A stretch of 64,000 nucleotides of DNA from Thermothelomyces thermophilus ATCC 42464 (lineage: Eukaryota; Ascomycota; Sordariomycetes; Sordariales; Chaetomiaceae): assembly GCF_000226095.1 (NCBI RefSeq), contig NC_016472.1:2108001-2172000 (forward strand). The letters are read 5' to 3'. Position numbers and translations under genes: made by a program. Under the pieces are notes generated by a model. It worked only from the letters and a program-made list of their open reading frames with translations. It had not been told where the DNA came from and ran no database searches. Shown piece after piece: positions 34,820-47,246 of this stretch; positions within the stretch are counted from its first letter, which is position 1; each line of letters starts with the position of its first letter.

Positions 34820-35739
34820 CGCCGCGGTGCTCCTCTGCAAGTTATATCTACAGAGGCTTGTTGAAGGTGGGAAGTGTCTGCTGCTCCAAAAGCTCTTTAG
34901 TATAAAACACGAAAACTTCCGGCCATTTTTTTCTTTGTTTGTTTCTGGGAGACGATTTTTCAATACGCCTCGACGTCAAGAGCTACAAGAGCCAATAACG
35001 AGCGACAATAGGATAGAGAGGGCTTTAGCAGTGTTGGGTGCGTGCGTGTGTGTGCGTGTGTGTGCGCGTGTGTGTGCGTGCATGTGTGTCTGTAAAAGAA
35101 ATGACTTGATGACAGCCGAGATAAGAAGACAGTAAGACCACTAACAGGAGACATAAGCTTATAATAAACAGGAAAGGAAGCTACAAGCCTAATAACCGTC
35201 AAGGCTAATAACCGTCAAGGTTCTTGGCCGAGGAATTGCCTCAGCTTTGCGACACGGAGAAGGAAGGAACCGGACGAAAACAAAGGGTTCGTTAACTTGC
35301 CTGTTTTTTTTTATAAAAACAAGATCAGATCTAGGGCTCTTTCCGGTTTCCAAATGAGCTAGCGAAGTGAAATACGAGCCGAAGGCGATTTCTTGCCAAT
35401 ATGACCTCTATCCGTTGCTGGCGAAAGCGAGGCCGTCTTATGAGGAAACCAATCTCGACAAGATGGGCTGGACGGTGACAACAGGAACCAACCCAGGGCA
35501 GCGGGAGGCTGCATGATAGAGCCGTCACAGCCGTTGGCCATGAGACCTCGGATTACCTGCTATGTTTCTGTTGTGTTCGGAGGTACTGGTCCCTGCAACT
35601 CTCATCTAAAAAGGCGCGTACGATACACGCCGGGGGTCCTGAGGCAAAGCATGGGGGAACTCTACAACGGAAAAACGATCCGAGTATTTTACCTGGCTTA
35701 AAAAAATGGTACGAAACATAAGAGTGACATGTTGCTTCA
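34820..35739. other. intergenic, RPA2 to tyrosinase
   Basis: 920 bases with the tyrosinase promoter (minus strand) and the RPA2 3' flank. A long GT-rich repeat occupies 35037-35092. No gene seen. Confidence 0.5.
35037..35092 (+). repeat. (GT)n/(GC) microsatellite
   Basis: About 55 bases of GTGT and GTGC alternation upstream of the tyrosinase gene. Such alternating purine-pyrimidine tracts can adopt left-handed DNA. Confidence 0.9.
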
Positions 35740-38700
35740 TCATGCCGAAGCCGCCACACTCGGGAGCGTCTTCGGTGCCGTCGCCCTCAAAGGGCCCCTC
35801 CGAATCGCGTCCTTGGTGTCCACCCGGAACTTCATCTTCACGCCCAGGGCCGCCAGCTCCACATCCAGAAACTTCAGCGCGCCCGGTACGACCACCATTG
35901 TGGTGTTTTCCCCGCCGATCCACTGCACCCCTTGACCGTCCTCCCAGATCTCCCCGTCCAGCTTCATCAGATCCAGCCCCTCGATCTGATCCAGGCGCTG
36001 CGCGCAGTTCCGACAGCGGACGGTGCCGACCTGCCTCCGCTTGCCAATGAACGGCGACACAGTCGGTTGCACGGACAAAAACGACCCACAATCGCGGCAA
36101 ATCCACGCCTTGGTGTAGTCCGAGCAGTTGAGCAGGCGGTCCTGCAGCAAGAACGCGGTGCCGTGCGCCAGCAGCGCGTCGCGCTCCATTTCGCCCACGC
36201 GGATACCGCCGCCCTTCTTGCGGCCTTTGATGGGCTGGCCCGTCGTTGGGACTACCGGCCCCGTTGTGCGCACCTGGTACTTGTCGTTGACCATGTGTCT
36301 CAGCCGCTGGTAGTAGACCACACCGATGTAGATGTCGCAAGCAAACTCCTCTCCAGTAATGCCCGAGTACATGGGTTCGTTGCCGTGGTAGTTGTAACCT
36401 GCCTTGATCAGCTGCTGGCCAAAGTAGTCGGCCGCCGTGTGCTCCTCGTTGAACTTGAACGGCGTCGAGTCCTGTGCCAGGCCGTGCAGAGCGCCGGCCT
36501 TGCCAGCAAGTGACTCGACAAACATGCCGATTGTCATGCGAGACGGGAAAGCGTGGGGGTTGATGATGACGTCCGGCTGGATGCCCGACTCGGAGAAGGG
36601 CATGTCGATGGCCGGCCATTTTTGCGACGCGACGCCCTTCTGACCGTGACGCGACGAGAACTTGTCACCGATGACGGGCGACCGGGGGATGCGGAGTTTG
36701 ATCGAGATTGTCTGCAGGGGTTCATTCCCCGAGTCGCTCCCGATCACGCGCACCTCCTCGATAAAGGCGTCCTCCGCCTCCTTGTAGCGCTCCCAGTGCG
36801 TGATGCCGTCTCGGTTGATTAGCTGCCCGCTATAGTCGGCCGAGACAGTGTGCCAGGCACAGAGAATGTCTCCCTCCCTAACCAGGCGGCCCACGTAAGG
36901 CAGCCCATCCTCGTCGAGCATTTCGCGGTCCGACGCCCTGACGGGGCTGCCGGGAGCAAAACCGAACATTCTGGTGATGGTCTTGGATGTCCGGGTCCTT
37001 GTGTCATCCTTGAGACTGATCTTCTTGGTCTTGTAGATTGTGCCGTGACCGAACCCTCGCTCGTGCGCCGACTTGTTGAGAATCATGGCATCGTCCATGT
37101 CATAGCCCGTGTACGAGATGACAGCAACCACAGCATTCATGCCGTTGGGGAAGTTGTCGAAACCGTAGGTATTGTGCAAAGGGGCACGGACGATAGGGGT
37201 TTGGCCGGTCTGGAGGCGGTACATCTTGTTGTCCGTCCGATACCGAATTGCAGCTCCCGGTGTACCCATTGATTGCTTACCCATCTGGCACTGGTACATG
37301 TTTCGGGGTGACTGGTTGAAGTCGGAGAAGGGGGTCATGTTGGCCAAGATGGAGAGGATGTTGGTAGGGTCGAACTCGACATGTGTTGAGTCACCTGGAA
37401 TGACTTCTTCCTCTGTACACGCAATCGACATGTACGGCTGCTCATGCGGGCCGACGAAATCTTCTTTGCCCAGCGGTAAATACTTCACCGGCCGGACCAT
37501 CCTCGACGGCTGAGACGCCATATAGATACCAGGATACGACCCGCCCCTGGACGGAGGCACATAGCCGATCTCCAAAAGTACCGGAATGCCGTGGCCGCCC
37601 TCCACTTTCCAGCGCCGCAGGGTGTCAGCGACAGCCTTGGCCGCTTTGGGGGTACACCAGCCGATAATCCTGCCGTCGAGCATCACGACGACACTCTCGC
37701 TTGTGGCGGCGGACGAGTAGTCGTTCACGCCCAGCTCCATAGCAACGCCCGGAACGGCCGACACATCCACCGACTCCGTCATGATCTTGCATTTGTGGGC
37801 CAAGTGGTTCAACAGTCCACAAGGCGCACCATCAGGGGTGTGAACGGGACACAGGAAACCCCAGGACTCAGGCAGCAGCTTCCGGACGGTCGTGGTCTTC
37901 AGCTGAGCGAAGAAACTGCCACGGTGAACCATACGGAAGTGGCTGATGAAACGCAAGAAATTGAGCTTCTCGGCCACCACGGTGAAGCCCGAAGTCTGTT
38001 GCAGGTCGAGACCAGAGGGGCTCTGAAGATTGCCGGTCGAGAGGAAATACTCGAGGGCATTGCCGAGATTCTCGTTTGTCCTCCTGAAAATGGAAATGGG
38101 AAAGTCCTTTGCAAAAGAGGAAGACGTGAAAGAGAGGGTCGGGTTTCGTCTGAGATAATCTCGCAGAGCCGCCTTGAGTGAGACGGAGAGCAACTCATCA
38201 AGCCGCTCTTTCAATATCATGCCGTACAGAAAGCCGCCGAGCAGGATTTCCTGGTTCTGCACCGCGTCGGGGTTGTCGACTGCGCAGTCGCCGGCAACAA
38301 GGGCGTAGAGCTTCCGGCACATGAAGAGCAACATCTTGAACTTGTCGAGATCCTGTTCCTCGGTGACATCGACACAACCAAGATGCACCAGAACCACCTT
38401 GCGGAGGAATTCTGTGCCTACTTCATAGTCCGACATGGTATCGGGGACACCGAGCACAACCCGGAACTTCTGTCCCAGATACGCCCGGGTCTGTGTTTTG
38501 GTGTACAGACCGTATGATTTATATGTGCGGAGGAGCAGTTCAACTCGGTCTGTCAAGAAAGTATTCTCGATCCCTTTCGAGTTTGGCGGGCCCACCAGAC
38601 CCTCGAAAATCTCTCGGTCGTTGGTCTCGATAAGGGCCTTGAGGATCATCATGACCGGCACGAGATACTCGTTCTTCCTCCATGAGAACCGGAACGTGAC

Positions 38701-39509
38701 GTTTCCGTCGTTCAGGTAGTGGAGCACATTCGTTTGCGAGGTCTCGTCTGGCCGGACCGACCGTACTATAATACCGTACTGCGTATACGAAGAACCGCGG
38801 TTGGCGAAACTCGGGCGGATAATAGCCAGCGGGAAGTTCCTGCGGTTGACTAGGAGCAGACGGATAATCTTCTCAATGCCGTTTATGATGAAGTATCCGC
38901 CCAGCTCCTCGGACTCCTCTTTTCTCTGCACAAGAAGCGCCGGCGGATTGTTTTCAAGGTGGCATTTATTGGACTACGTCGAACGGAGCGCGTCAAGACA
39001 TGCTTCCGATGTAGTTTGAGGAGAATGGGGCAACATACCTTGACCATGATGGGCATCTGGCCCAATTCTCTGACAAACTCCTGAGGCTCGCCATCGTTGA
39101 TGCGGTACTCGAAAACAGCCGTGAGCTTCCCCCGGTACGAGACGTGTCGTTCTCTACACTCGGCTGGAAAGATCTCGCGCCTCTTTGCAAACTTGTTGGA
39201 GGGCGGAACCTGGGACTTCTGAAGCGTGACGCTCTTGTACCGAATAGTCAGCTTATTTCTACCCGCGGGCGCCGCTCGCTCATCTCCATCTAGAAAAGTC
39301 TTCGTCCCGATCTCGGCGAGCGCATGGTCGAGAAGGCTGGGCCTCCCGTCGGTGCGAAAGAGGGCATTAAACGACTCGATATGGGGATCAACAGCGAGCT
39401 GGAGGGCAGGATAGGCAGTCCTGTCGGTCGGGGGATTTCGAAAAAGCTTCTCGCGACGAATGGTGTGGTACTCGTGATCCCACGATGTGTTGGTAGGCTC
39501 GGGGGCCAT
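35740..39509 (-). CDS. rpa2: RNA polymerase I second-largest subunit
   Basis: Forms the catalytic cleft of RNA polymerase I with RPA190 and makes the rRNA precursor in the nucleolus. Two minus-strand exons (39509-39039, 38973-35740) give 1234 residues. Domains in order: protrusion and lobe (SWDHEYHTIRREKLFRNPPT), HVSYRGKLTAVFEYR, LGGYFIINGIEKIIRLLLVN (fork region), LLPESWGFLCPVHTPDGAPC with GLLNHLAHKC, the external domains, and SYTGYDMDDAMILNKSAHER. The hybrid-binding GDKFSSRHGQKGVASQKWPA is next, followed by PDVIINPHAFPSRMTIGM, and last the zinc site CRDCGSFLSVQPTVSPFIGK...VRCRNC. The intron junction (VK|SNKCHLENNPPALLVQRK) is fixed by conservation. The RPA-type N-terminus and LHGLAQDSTPF distinguish it from RPB2. 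Several long plus-strand frames across it are shadows. Confidence 0.96.
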
Positions 39510-42246
39510 GTTCGCTTGTTGGGGGGACTGAACGCGACGTATATCGTATCGTTTGAGGGCGCGATTCAGTCGCCTAGGATTGTGTCGCGGTGCCCTCGTT
39601 CAAAGGAAATTGCTTACTGTCTGCGCATTACTGGGGTATCCGTGGAGCTGGCTGGGGGGGCGGGATTCTGGGTGTCGCTCGAAATGGGAATATCCTCAAG
39701 CGAGAGTTGAACGATGTAAAGGTCCGTTTGGGAACTTTTTTCTCTTATCGCTTATCGGTGGGCAATGGGCACCCCCGTTGGTAGTGGGGCTTTTCGCTCG
39801 GTGGAGCCGTGAGAAGCCTCCACTGTCTTCTTGCGTTCACACTCATCCGCTGCATGCAGGTGTATTCCGTATGTATCCTACCGCGTTACCATTAAGGGAG
39901 CACATGGATTTTTGGAAGACTTTAAAGCCAGTTATGAATAAATATACGGGTCTGTTCTTGTCATGCCTATTACGTCGTCCTTGGCGATCAACCGTTTAAC
40001 TGCATCAAAGGGCTCAAGTTGTGAAGCTTCGAGGATCGGGTTATCGTTAGTCGCCATGACGGCAGACAACTACCACGGCAGGACAAGTGAATTTCGGCGT
40101 TGTGTTAAGGGCCACCAGCCAGATGCTGGACCTACCTTGCCGACGTACACTATGTGTTGCCAGCTTCTGGTCACTACCAAACAAATCGTCATATGGCTGG
40201 TCAGGTATGTTGCCCAGTCGGGCCGGCCCAACTGCGGCCGTGTGGGGTGAGGTTTGGGGATGCTCAACTGATGTCCAGTGAATCGTCAGTGGAGTGGGCA
40301 TCCGGACCACATCAGGCCCCAGGCAGAGCCCAGCTTGCAGCAGCCAACCATGGGGGTTCTGAGGGAGCCGGGCTGCGTAGCAAGGACGATGTGCAGCATG
40401 CAGGCCCATAGTCGGCTTTCCGATTTCCCACGCAGTCTCGCCAAGATAAGTGTATGCTTGAGGTATATATGGAATTGCACAAGGTACTCGAGGTTGACAG
40501 ATTGAGAACTTGACCACCGCTTTAAAACCAAGCGGGATTCGTGCAGGTATGTGCTCTACATACCTGCGTAGGTAACGAGATTAGGTATAATAGGTACCCG
40601 TTTAACCTTACTGGAGTACCTAGGGACCTTGAGTAATGTAGGCAAGGTAGGTAGCTAAGGTGCCATGCTCGGGTTAGGAAGCTATAAGATTGGTACCTAC
40701 AGCCCTGTAAGGCCGAGGTCAAATGACCGGGAACTTGGTACACACCTAGTAAATGAACGGCACTGATTGTAGACCCGGACCGATCTGGGATTGTTGGCGA
40801 CCGCCTCGACTTTGAAGGCGCTTGCTTGCTTTTGAGATTTCGGTCGGTTTCATCATTGGCTTCGGGTCGAGGGCTCTTGCAAAGCACCATCCAGGAAAAG
40901 AAACTTGCTCTCTCCAAGCCTCAACGCTGAAGCCATTGGCTTTGCGGGCGTGGGGTGGTATGTGGGAACCCATGGCCAGAGCTTCCAGGTTGCAGTTCGA
41001 TGACCCAATCACTTGAACGCCTGTGACCCCGCTGTTGGTGGCTCGCTTCTTACTCCCCAAGAACTCTTTCACCCGACATGGAACCGTTTGCTCTTGAAGT
41101 TCTTCTGGAGAATCCCCTAGCCATATCGCCAGCCTGGGAGTGTGATCGTTGTCGTGTGTCCGGGGTTTAGCAGCAGCAGCAGCCCTCTGTGTCGGCGGCT
41201 CGCGAGAAATAATTCGATTCAGATAGAGGCGCCCGGTCACCACTGCCGACCCATCCCCCCCAAGCCAAACGCCGGGGCCCGGAAACCAGGCCCACAGAAG
41301 CAGGGACGCCCGCAACCGCATCTCGACTCTTCATCAGTCTTCCTTCCCATCTCAGATCGGCTCGGCCTTTAGTCCCCGCAGCCTCCACAGCGGCAACCTC
41401 CTGCAGCAATTTTCTTGCAGGGCCAGCCTTGTTTATGCTCCCCGTTACTCTTTTTGTTTGGTGCACGATACAACCCTCCTGACCACGGCTGTTTGTGACC
41501 CTGAGCTACCATCGCTCACTTGACGCCGTCGCGTCCCCTGCCGCGCAGCCGCAGCCGCCGCTTGGCTCTGGGGTCCCAGCACCGAGTGTGACTGCAACCT
41601 GGGGCTTTCTGAGCCGCCGCACCCTCGTCCATGATCAAAAGCCGATCGTCTCGTCTCGCCGACAAGTTTCCACCCGCTCCTCGCCGTCTTGGAGCTCCAC
41701 ATCGGGAATCCTAAGTGCTAACCGCCCGCATCACTGTTCAACGTCCCATCGTCCTTTTTCTGCGCACCGAGGCACGGACCACAGCTTTCAGGTTGACTTG
41801 CACAACGGTTGCCTCCCTAGATTTTGTGCTCCCCGGCGGTATCGTCTTGGTTTCTTGGTGGGCCTGGTCACTTGCTCAACCCACACCCGCTCCCGTTTTC
41901 CTTCCTCACCGATTACTAGCAGGAAATCACTTCATCTTGGTTCCCATATCTTTGCGAGCTTGCAAGCGCCTTATTAGCAGAGGAGCGTCATACGAAACAT
42001 TTATTCATAATTCTGAGCCGCCCTCAAAGTCTGGGCGCAAAACATTGAAACTGGACCCAGCTGAGACTTGTCACCGCCTATCCGTCGCCCGTCAGCTTGG
42101 GTCCGGACGATATTCTCTTCCGAATCTTTAAACCCGCAAGCCACTGCGTGACTTTCCCACATCAGCAGCGCGGCCTGACCTGATCCTTGACTCCATCAAC
42201 ATCTTCTGCGGATTACTTTCGACGACAGCGTGGACCCTCAGCGACC
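39510..42246. other. divergent intergenic region, RPA2 / ARL8
   Basis: 2.7 kb, one of the larger gaps. It has a reversed TACGGAATAC (39862-39871), a 25-base hairpin (40543-40567), and a dense cluster of TAGGTA/GTACC words (about 40540-40700). The last kilobase is the ARL8 promoter and leader with a CAG repeat near 41170. Open frames up to 190 residues are on both strands and unsupported. Confidence 0.5.
40543..40567. repeat. inverted repeat (10-bp arms, 5-base loop)
   Basis: GCAGGTATGT (40543-40552) is followed after GCTCT by its exact reverse complement ACATACCTGC (40558-40567). No T-run follows, and it is not near a known gene end. Confidence 0.75.
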
Positions 42247-43090
42247 ATGGCGGGGCTTTTCAGAAGAGTGTACGACTGGCTGTTACGGACCTTCTGGTGA
42301 GTTTGACTGCCATGCATTCCCCCCCGCGTCACCGAGCTGCGGGGCACTACCGGGCCGCATCTCATCGGCAGCACATCGCTGCGACGCGCTCTGGGGTTTC
42401 GTGGTGCTGATTCGATGCAGGGCGACCGAATTAGATGTGACCATGATCGGACTGCAGAATGCTGGCAAAACCTCTCTTCTCCGCGTCCTCTCGGTGAGTA
42501 AAAGAGCTCAAGTAGCTCGATGCCGACGTGGACTGCAAGCACTGACGTCGTTTCATTGAACAGGGAGGAGAGTTCGCGATCGAGTAAGCAACCATTTCTT
42601 CACAATCTCCCACCCCGTTTGCTGAATTCGACCGTCCCCACCATCTTGATTCCCGTGGCCCCGGCTGACCTCCTCTTGCAGCTCCATACCCACCGTCGGA
42701 TTCAATATGAAGCGGGTGCAACGGGGGCATGTGACACTCAAGTGCTGGGATTTGGGTGGTCAACCCCGCTTCCGGCCCATGTGGGAGAGGTATTGTCGCA
42801 ACGTTAACGCCATCGTCTTCATTGTCGATATCGCCGACCTAGACCTGCTTCCCGTGGCTCGCGACGAGTTACACTCGCTAATGAGCCAACCAACCCTCGA
42901 GGGCATCCCACTCCTCGTGCTCGGCAACAAGTCGGATCTACCTAACAAGTTGTCCGTCGATGAGTTGATTGACGCCATGGACCTCAAGAACGTCGCCCAC
43001 CGTGAGGTCTCGTGCTATGGCATCTCGGCCAAGGAGGAGACCAACCTTGAGGCCGTCTTGCAATGGCTGATGAGGTTTGCCAACCGATGA
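42247..43090 (+). CDS. arl8: ARF-like small GTPase ARL8
   Basis: Lysosome/vacuole-associated small GTPase of the ARF family. Four exons (42247-42296, 42421-42493, 42564-42583, 42682-43090) give 183 residues. Exon 3 is only 20 bases and encodes GGEFAI plus part of a codon. The N-terminal helix MAGLFRRVYDWLLRTFW is amphipathic and lacks Gly2, so myristoylation is not expected; ARL8 is known to use an acetylated N-terminus. G motifs: P-loop GLQNAGKTSLL, switch I SIPTVGFNMKRVQRG, switch II WDLGGQPRFR, NKSD, and SAKEE near the end (SCYGISAKEETN). The Gln in LGGQ is the catalytic residue. The NMKR after switch I separates ARL8 from ARF1 and ARL1. The leader upstream is long and pyrimidine-rich. Confidence 0.95.
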
Positions 43091-45293
43091 GCTCTGTTGT
43101 TGAGGCCTGTGAGCTTGTCGTTGCTTCTTGTTTTGGATACCCAACTTTCGGCGGGATTCGGTTCGCGTGGTGCTTCGGTCTCTCGGCAGTTTGGGTCTGG
43201 TGTCTCCTGGTTTCGCATTTCTCTTTTCCCCTTTGCTCTTTCCGTGTCGTCACAGCAGCTTTTCGGGCAAAGACATTTGATTATCGGCCGGCGACGACCA
43301 AAGTTTCTTCTCTCAACACCGGTTCCCTCTCATTCTCGTCTTGACGGCGTTGGAACTCCTTGCTGTGGTCAGGTCTCAAAATTAGGGATCCGGCAGGCCC
43401 CAAAGACTGTCTCCTCGAGCGCGCTCGAGGCAAAGACGCAAAGGCTTCTGGCGCAGACGAGCTCAGTCAGGTGCCGCAACGCCGCGCTTGGTTGGCAGCA
43501 GCTGCAATGGCGCTTGCCACTTGCAGCGGTGAGGGAGGAAATGGATGAAAACATTTCCAAGAAAACAAACATTCTTTCAAAAGCACGCTAGGGCCTGTAT
43601 GGACGGGACTCGGAGAGTTTTGTCTGAGGCGTGCTAGGCGTGGCAGGTAGTTTGTATCCTCGGGGGTTCCTCATAGTGGACGCTTCATTCGAAGACAATG
43701 ATGACGTTTTTGAAAGACTGAAATGGTGATGAAACCTAACGAGACGACCTGAGAGGAGTTCCTTTAGCAAGCCATGTGGCCAGCCAGTGGTCCGGTCTGT
43801 CATGGTCGTGACTTTGAAGGCTTTCGGTAAGGTTATTGGGAGGTGAAGCAGCCCCACCCAGTCAGGTCAGGGCTGTATTGGCTGGAGCGTTAAGACGCCG
43901 AGGCAAGTCAAGAGACAACAGCTCCATTTTCGTGAATGTCGAAAAGAAGGAGGGGGAAAAGAGTCTAGCGAGGAAACGGAGAACATGGAAGGAGAAACGA
44001 GTGAAAAAAGAGAAAAAAGCAAGGTCTGCACGCTTCAAAAGGAGGGACGGCGCGAAGGGGTCAAGTACTGGGACTTGCACACGGGCCATTTCCCGGCCAT
44101 TGACGTGGGAAGGTATCATTGGCTGCTGCTTGCTTGGGAATCCATCCATCAACGACACGCCCGCGTACACGGAGCGAAGGCAAGGCAAGGGAAACCAGGG
44201 CGGGTCATGGCAGGACAGGGAACCGGGCGCTTCGCACGTACCTAATTTGACTGTTCGCTCCGAAGCATTCATAACTCGCCTCGAGGCGAGTTTATGCTGG
44301 CCTTCCCCGAGACCAGTACCTAGGATGTGAGCTCCCCGTTCCTTGGCTGTCCTTTAGGTGATAACTACCACAAGCCTGACGAGTCTACCATTGGGCCCCG
44401 ATATTTCGAGAGTGCACGAGCTTAAGGAGAGTAAGAGAGCAGTATCACTCGCAAACACCAGGCTACCCTTGTAATCAACGCTCAAATGCTGGAAGTCACG
44501 GAGACGAACAGAGGTCTTGTCAGCTAGAGTAGACCCAACATGCTGATAAGCGACGTCGGGCGCTGCGCTTTGCACATTTCCATCATGTCATGCCGCATTT
44601 CTGACACTCAAAACCGTCCACGCTTCCTGATTTCTGCCGTGGCCAGGTGACGTACGCAACGCCGACACGACCTATATGTCTCCAGGTTGGCTCCTGTAAA
44701 GTCATGGCATGGCTGAAAATAACCTTTCGCTAAGAGAACCGTGATCTGTTAATACTGCCACTTGGGGTGTGGTAGCGGGAGCGGGTGCGATCGTGGTGGA
44801 GGTCCAGTGATAATAATCACCCATAGGGGTCCGTTTCGTGATTCTCGTCCAAAACTTCGTTCGTTCGTCGGTAACGAAACTGCACACTCCGTCAGAATGT
44901 CCAACCACTTCCCAAGCATCACACAGTCTTGTCCATCCTTCATCGGCACTGTTCTTGGTTCGGCACCCGGGACACAAGGAAACACCGATCGCATTCCCAC
45001 CCAGGCGCGGACAAGCCGGGGGCATTCGAGCTGCTCTATTGCTTCCACGATTCTCATATTCCGCCACTCAAACACCCATCCAGGTCTCACATGCTCCACG
45101 TATGAACCCGCCAACAGTATCGGATGGGTGCCAGGTCGACTCGAGTCTTATTCCTATCTCCCAAGGCGCCTGTATTGTGCACCTCAGCAGGCCATCGTCG
45201 GAGGCCAATATCGACTCGTAGCTGATGAATGCAATGCCGAACGCCGTCCGTGTCCACGCAAGTCCCCGCTTCCCAACATGACCCAAAAACCGA
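43091..45293. other. intergenic, ARL8 to RPS16 (convergent 3' ends)
   Basis: 2.2 kb between two stop codons. A perfect 20-bp palindrome lies at 44273-44292. Minus-strand frames at 44749-45114 and 45068-45337 overlap each other and the end of RPS16; the first (MAGSYVEHVRPGWVFEWRNM) has some protein-like look but is closed by a stop upstream. A purine-rich part lies at about 43930-44060. Confidence 0.45.
44273..44292. repeat. perfect 20-bp palindrome
   Basis: AACTCGCCTCGAGGCGAGTT reads the same on both strands with no spacer. It lies about 1.2 kb beyond the ARL8 stop and 1.0 kb beyond the RPS16 stop. Confidence 0.95.
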
Positions 45294-45934
45294 TCAACGG
45301 TAGGACTTCTGGAACCTCGCACGGGCACCCCTTCCACCGAACTTCTTGGGCTCGCAACGCCTGGGGTCGGCGACGAGAAGGCTGCGGTCGAACTGAATGA
45401 GAGCGGTCTTGAGGAGGTTCTTGGAGTGCTCGTCGATGTACTTGGCGTAGTAAGCGACCTAAACGATTGCCCGTATCAGCAAGTCAACCCTTCCACTTTG
45501 AAATCGAGGTGCGGTGCGGTAGATCCGGCTACTGACAATGGCCTTGGCAATCTGTTAAATCCTCATGTTAGCATCTGCCCCGCTCACATCTGCTCGCACC
45601 GAAGTACCAGGGATATACGTACAGCCTGGCGCGTCGCGTAGACCTGGGAAGTGTGACCACCACCAGCGACCCGGATGCGGATGTCGACGTCGGCGAACTT
45701 GTCGGTCCCGAGGAGAAGGATGGGCTCGTAGAGCTTCGCCCGCAGGATCTCGGGGGCGAACAGCTTGAGCGGCTTGCCGTTGACCTTGATCAGGCCCTTG
45801 CCCTGCACACAGCGAGCGACGGCTGCAATCCCGTCAGAGTCCGATCGACCGATTCGTTTCGCTTAAAGCAAAACACCCGTACCTGTGGCATTCTTCTTCT
45901 TGCCGAACACCTGAACTGCCTGGGTGGTAGCCAT
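45294..45934 (-). CDS. rps16: cytosolic 40S ribosomal protein S16 (uS9)
   Basis: Small-subunit protein whose C-terminal tail reaches the P-site tRNA. Four minus-strand exons (45934-45883, 45822-45623, 45551-45537, 45458-45294) give 143 residues, the usual length. Exon 1 codes [17 protein letters not shown]. Exon 2 carries [20 protein letters not shown] and [20 protein letters not shown]-like sequence (here [20 protein letters not shown]). Exon 3 has just 15 bases (IAKAI), flanked by CAG acceptor and GTCAGT donor. Exon 4 carries [20 protein letters not shown] and the invariant C-terminus [17 protein letters not shown]. Each junction is required to rebuild the conserved protein, in particular RQ-A-IAKAI-VAYY. 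Intron-rich structure is normal for fungal ribosomal protein genes. Confidence 0.95.
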
Positions 45935-47246
45935 TTTGACGTGATGGCGGGATACCTTCCTGTTTGTTAGTTCGGGGCTGGATTTTTCTCCTTGTTCTAA
46001 ATTTTGTGTGTGGAGGGGGAAATCAGGATGGGGCTAGCGGCAATCACGTGGCTTTGAATTTGTGGCTGACTGGTCAACTTGTGGCTTTACGGATATATAA
46101 GTCCGAGTGGGCCCCCGAGTCTGGTCCATCACGAAGATCCGGAATCAAAGTCTCCCGTCCTTCGCATAACCTGAATGTGACAGACCCGCCTGAGCCGCCG
46201 TGCCGACGCCGTGATGGGAGAGTTAGTCATCGAGAAATTTGAATCTGAACTTGTGTTGACCGATGGAGAAGTTCACCCACCAATACCCCCATCTACGAGG
46301 GTCTTTGCGACCCTATGGTTGGAGAGATTCTGGGTGACAGGGAGTATTTTAATAAGCGTTTGCAGTTGTTGTCACTTCGATGGCATCTTTCTTCCAAAAG
46401 AGGCAAAAAGTACGTCTCATGGGGCGTTGGATATCAAACATGCGTATCCGTATCCCCAACCACCGTTTGTCTAACGTACTACGGAGTACGTAAGCCTGTG
46501 GAGCAGTAGCGTGCCTCTGTACGAGTATGTATGATGACCCGAGCCAGGGTCGCGAGTATCTCCAAATAAAACATCGCAAACAGCGCGGCACACTTCCCTG
46601 CGCCTCCTACTCTGTACAAATCCTGTAAGATCAAGGGCCCCGGTAACGGATTTTCACTATTGACCGTAACCGTGGTGTCTCTGAATCGGAGCTCAACCAA
46701 GCCATGTCTATGTGCGATAAAATGCAGGCAGCGGTGTATCCTATTACGGAATACATTGTACGAAATGCGTGGAAGATGATTTTTTGAAAGAGAACGACGG
46801 AAATCGGCAAACATGCGCTGTTGCCCAAGACTTGGTGCGCCGCTTGGCAGTCTGCCTCGGGTGATCTCATTGGGACACCGGTGGCCAAGTTTGCTCAGCC
46901 ATCAAAGTGCCACGCCTTCCGATATGACAACGTGCGGAAGTGTCCATGTCTTACGGTGCTGCTCTGCCGAATTTCCGCATGTTGGCGGTACAAACGGCGT
47001 GTGCCATGCCAGGTGATCCACAGTGTGGAAACTTCGTCGATGGCACGTCACCTCGCCCGCCCCTCCTCTGCTCTGCCGCATAATATCTTCCACGGCACCT
47101 CCCCTACCTTCTTCAACCAACGCATCCACGCTCAACTTCCGATTATCAACGGCATCATCGTTCAACCTTTCGGGGCATATCTCGTGCTGAAATCCCGCAT
47201 TAAGACCCGTTTGCACAGCTTTTGAACGGTCCAACGCAAACCGATC
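45935..47246. other. divergent intergenic region, RPS16 / RCR-like gene
   Basis: 1.3 kb. It holds TACGGAGTAC at 46480-46489, set inside a small hairpin (ACGTACT/AGTACGT), and TACGGAATAC at 46745-46754. The remainder is promoter and leader sequence with no supported gene. Confidence 0.55.

Noticed and set aside
44749-45337. Minus-strand frames near the RPS16 3' end
   Set aside because: They overlap each other and the RPS16 end, and the more protein-like one is closed by a stop just upstream.
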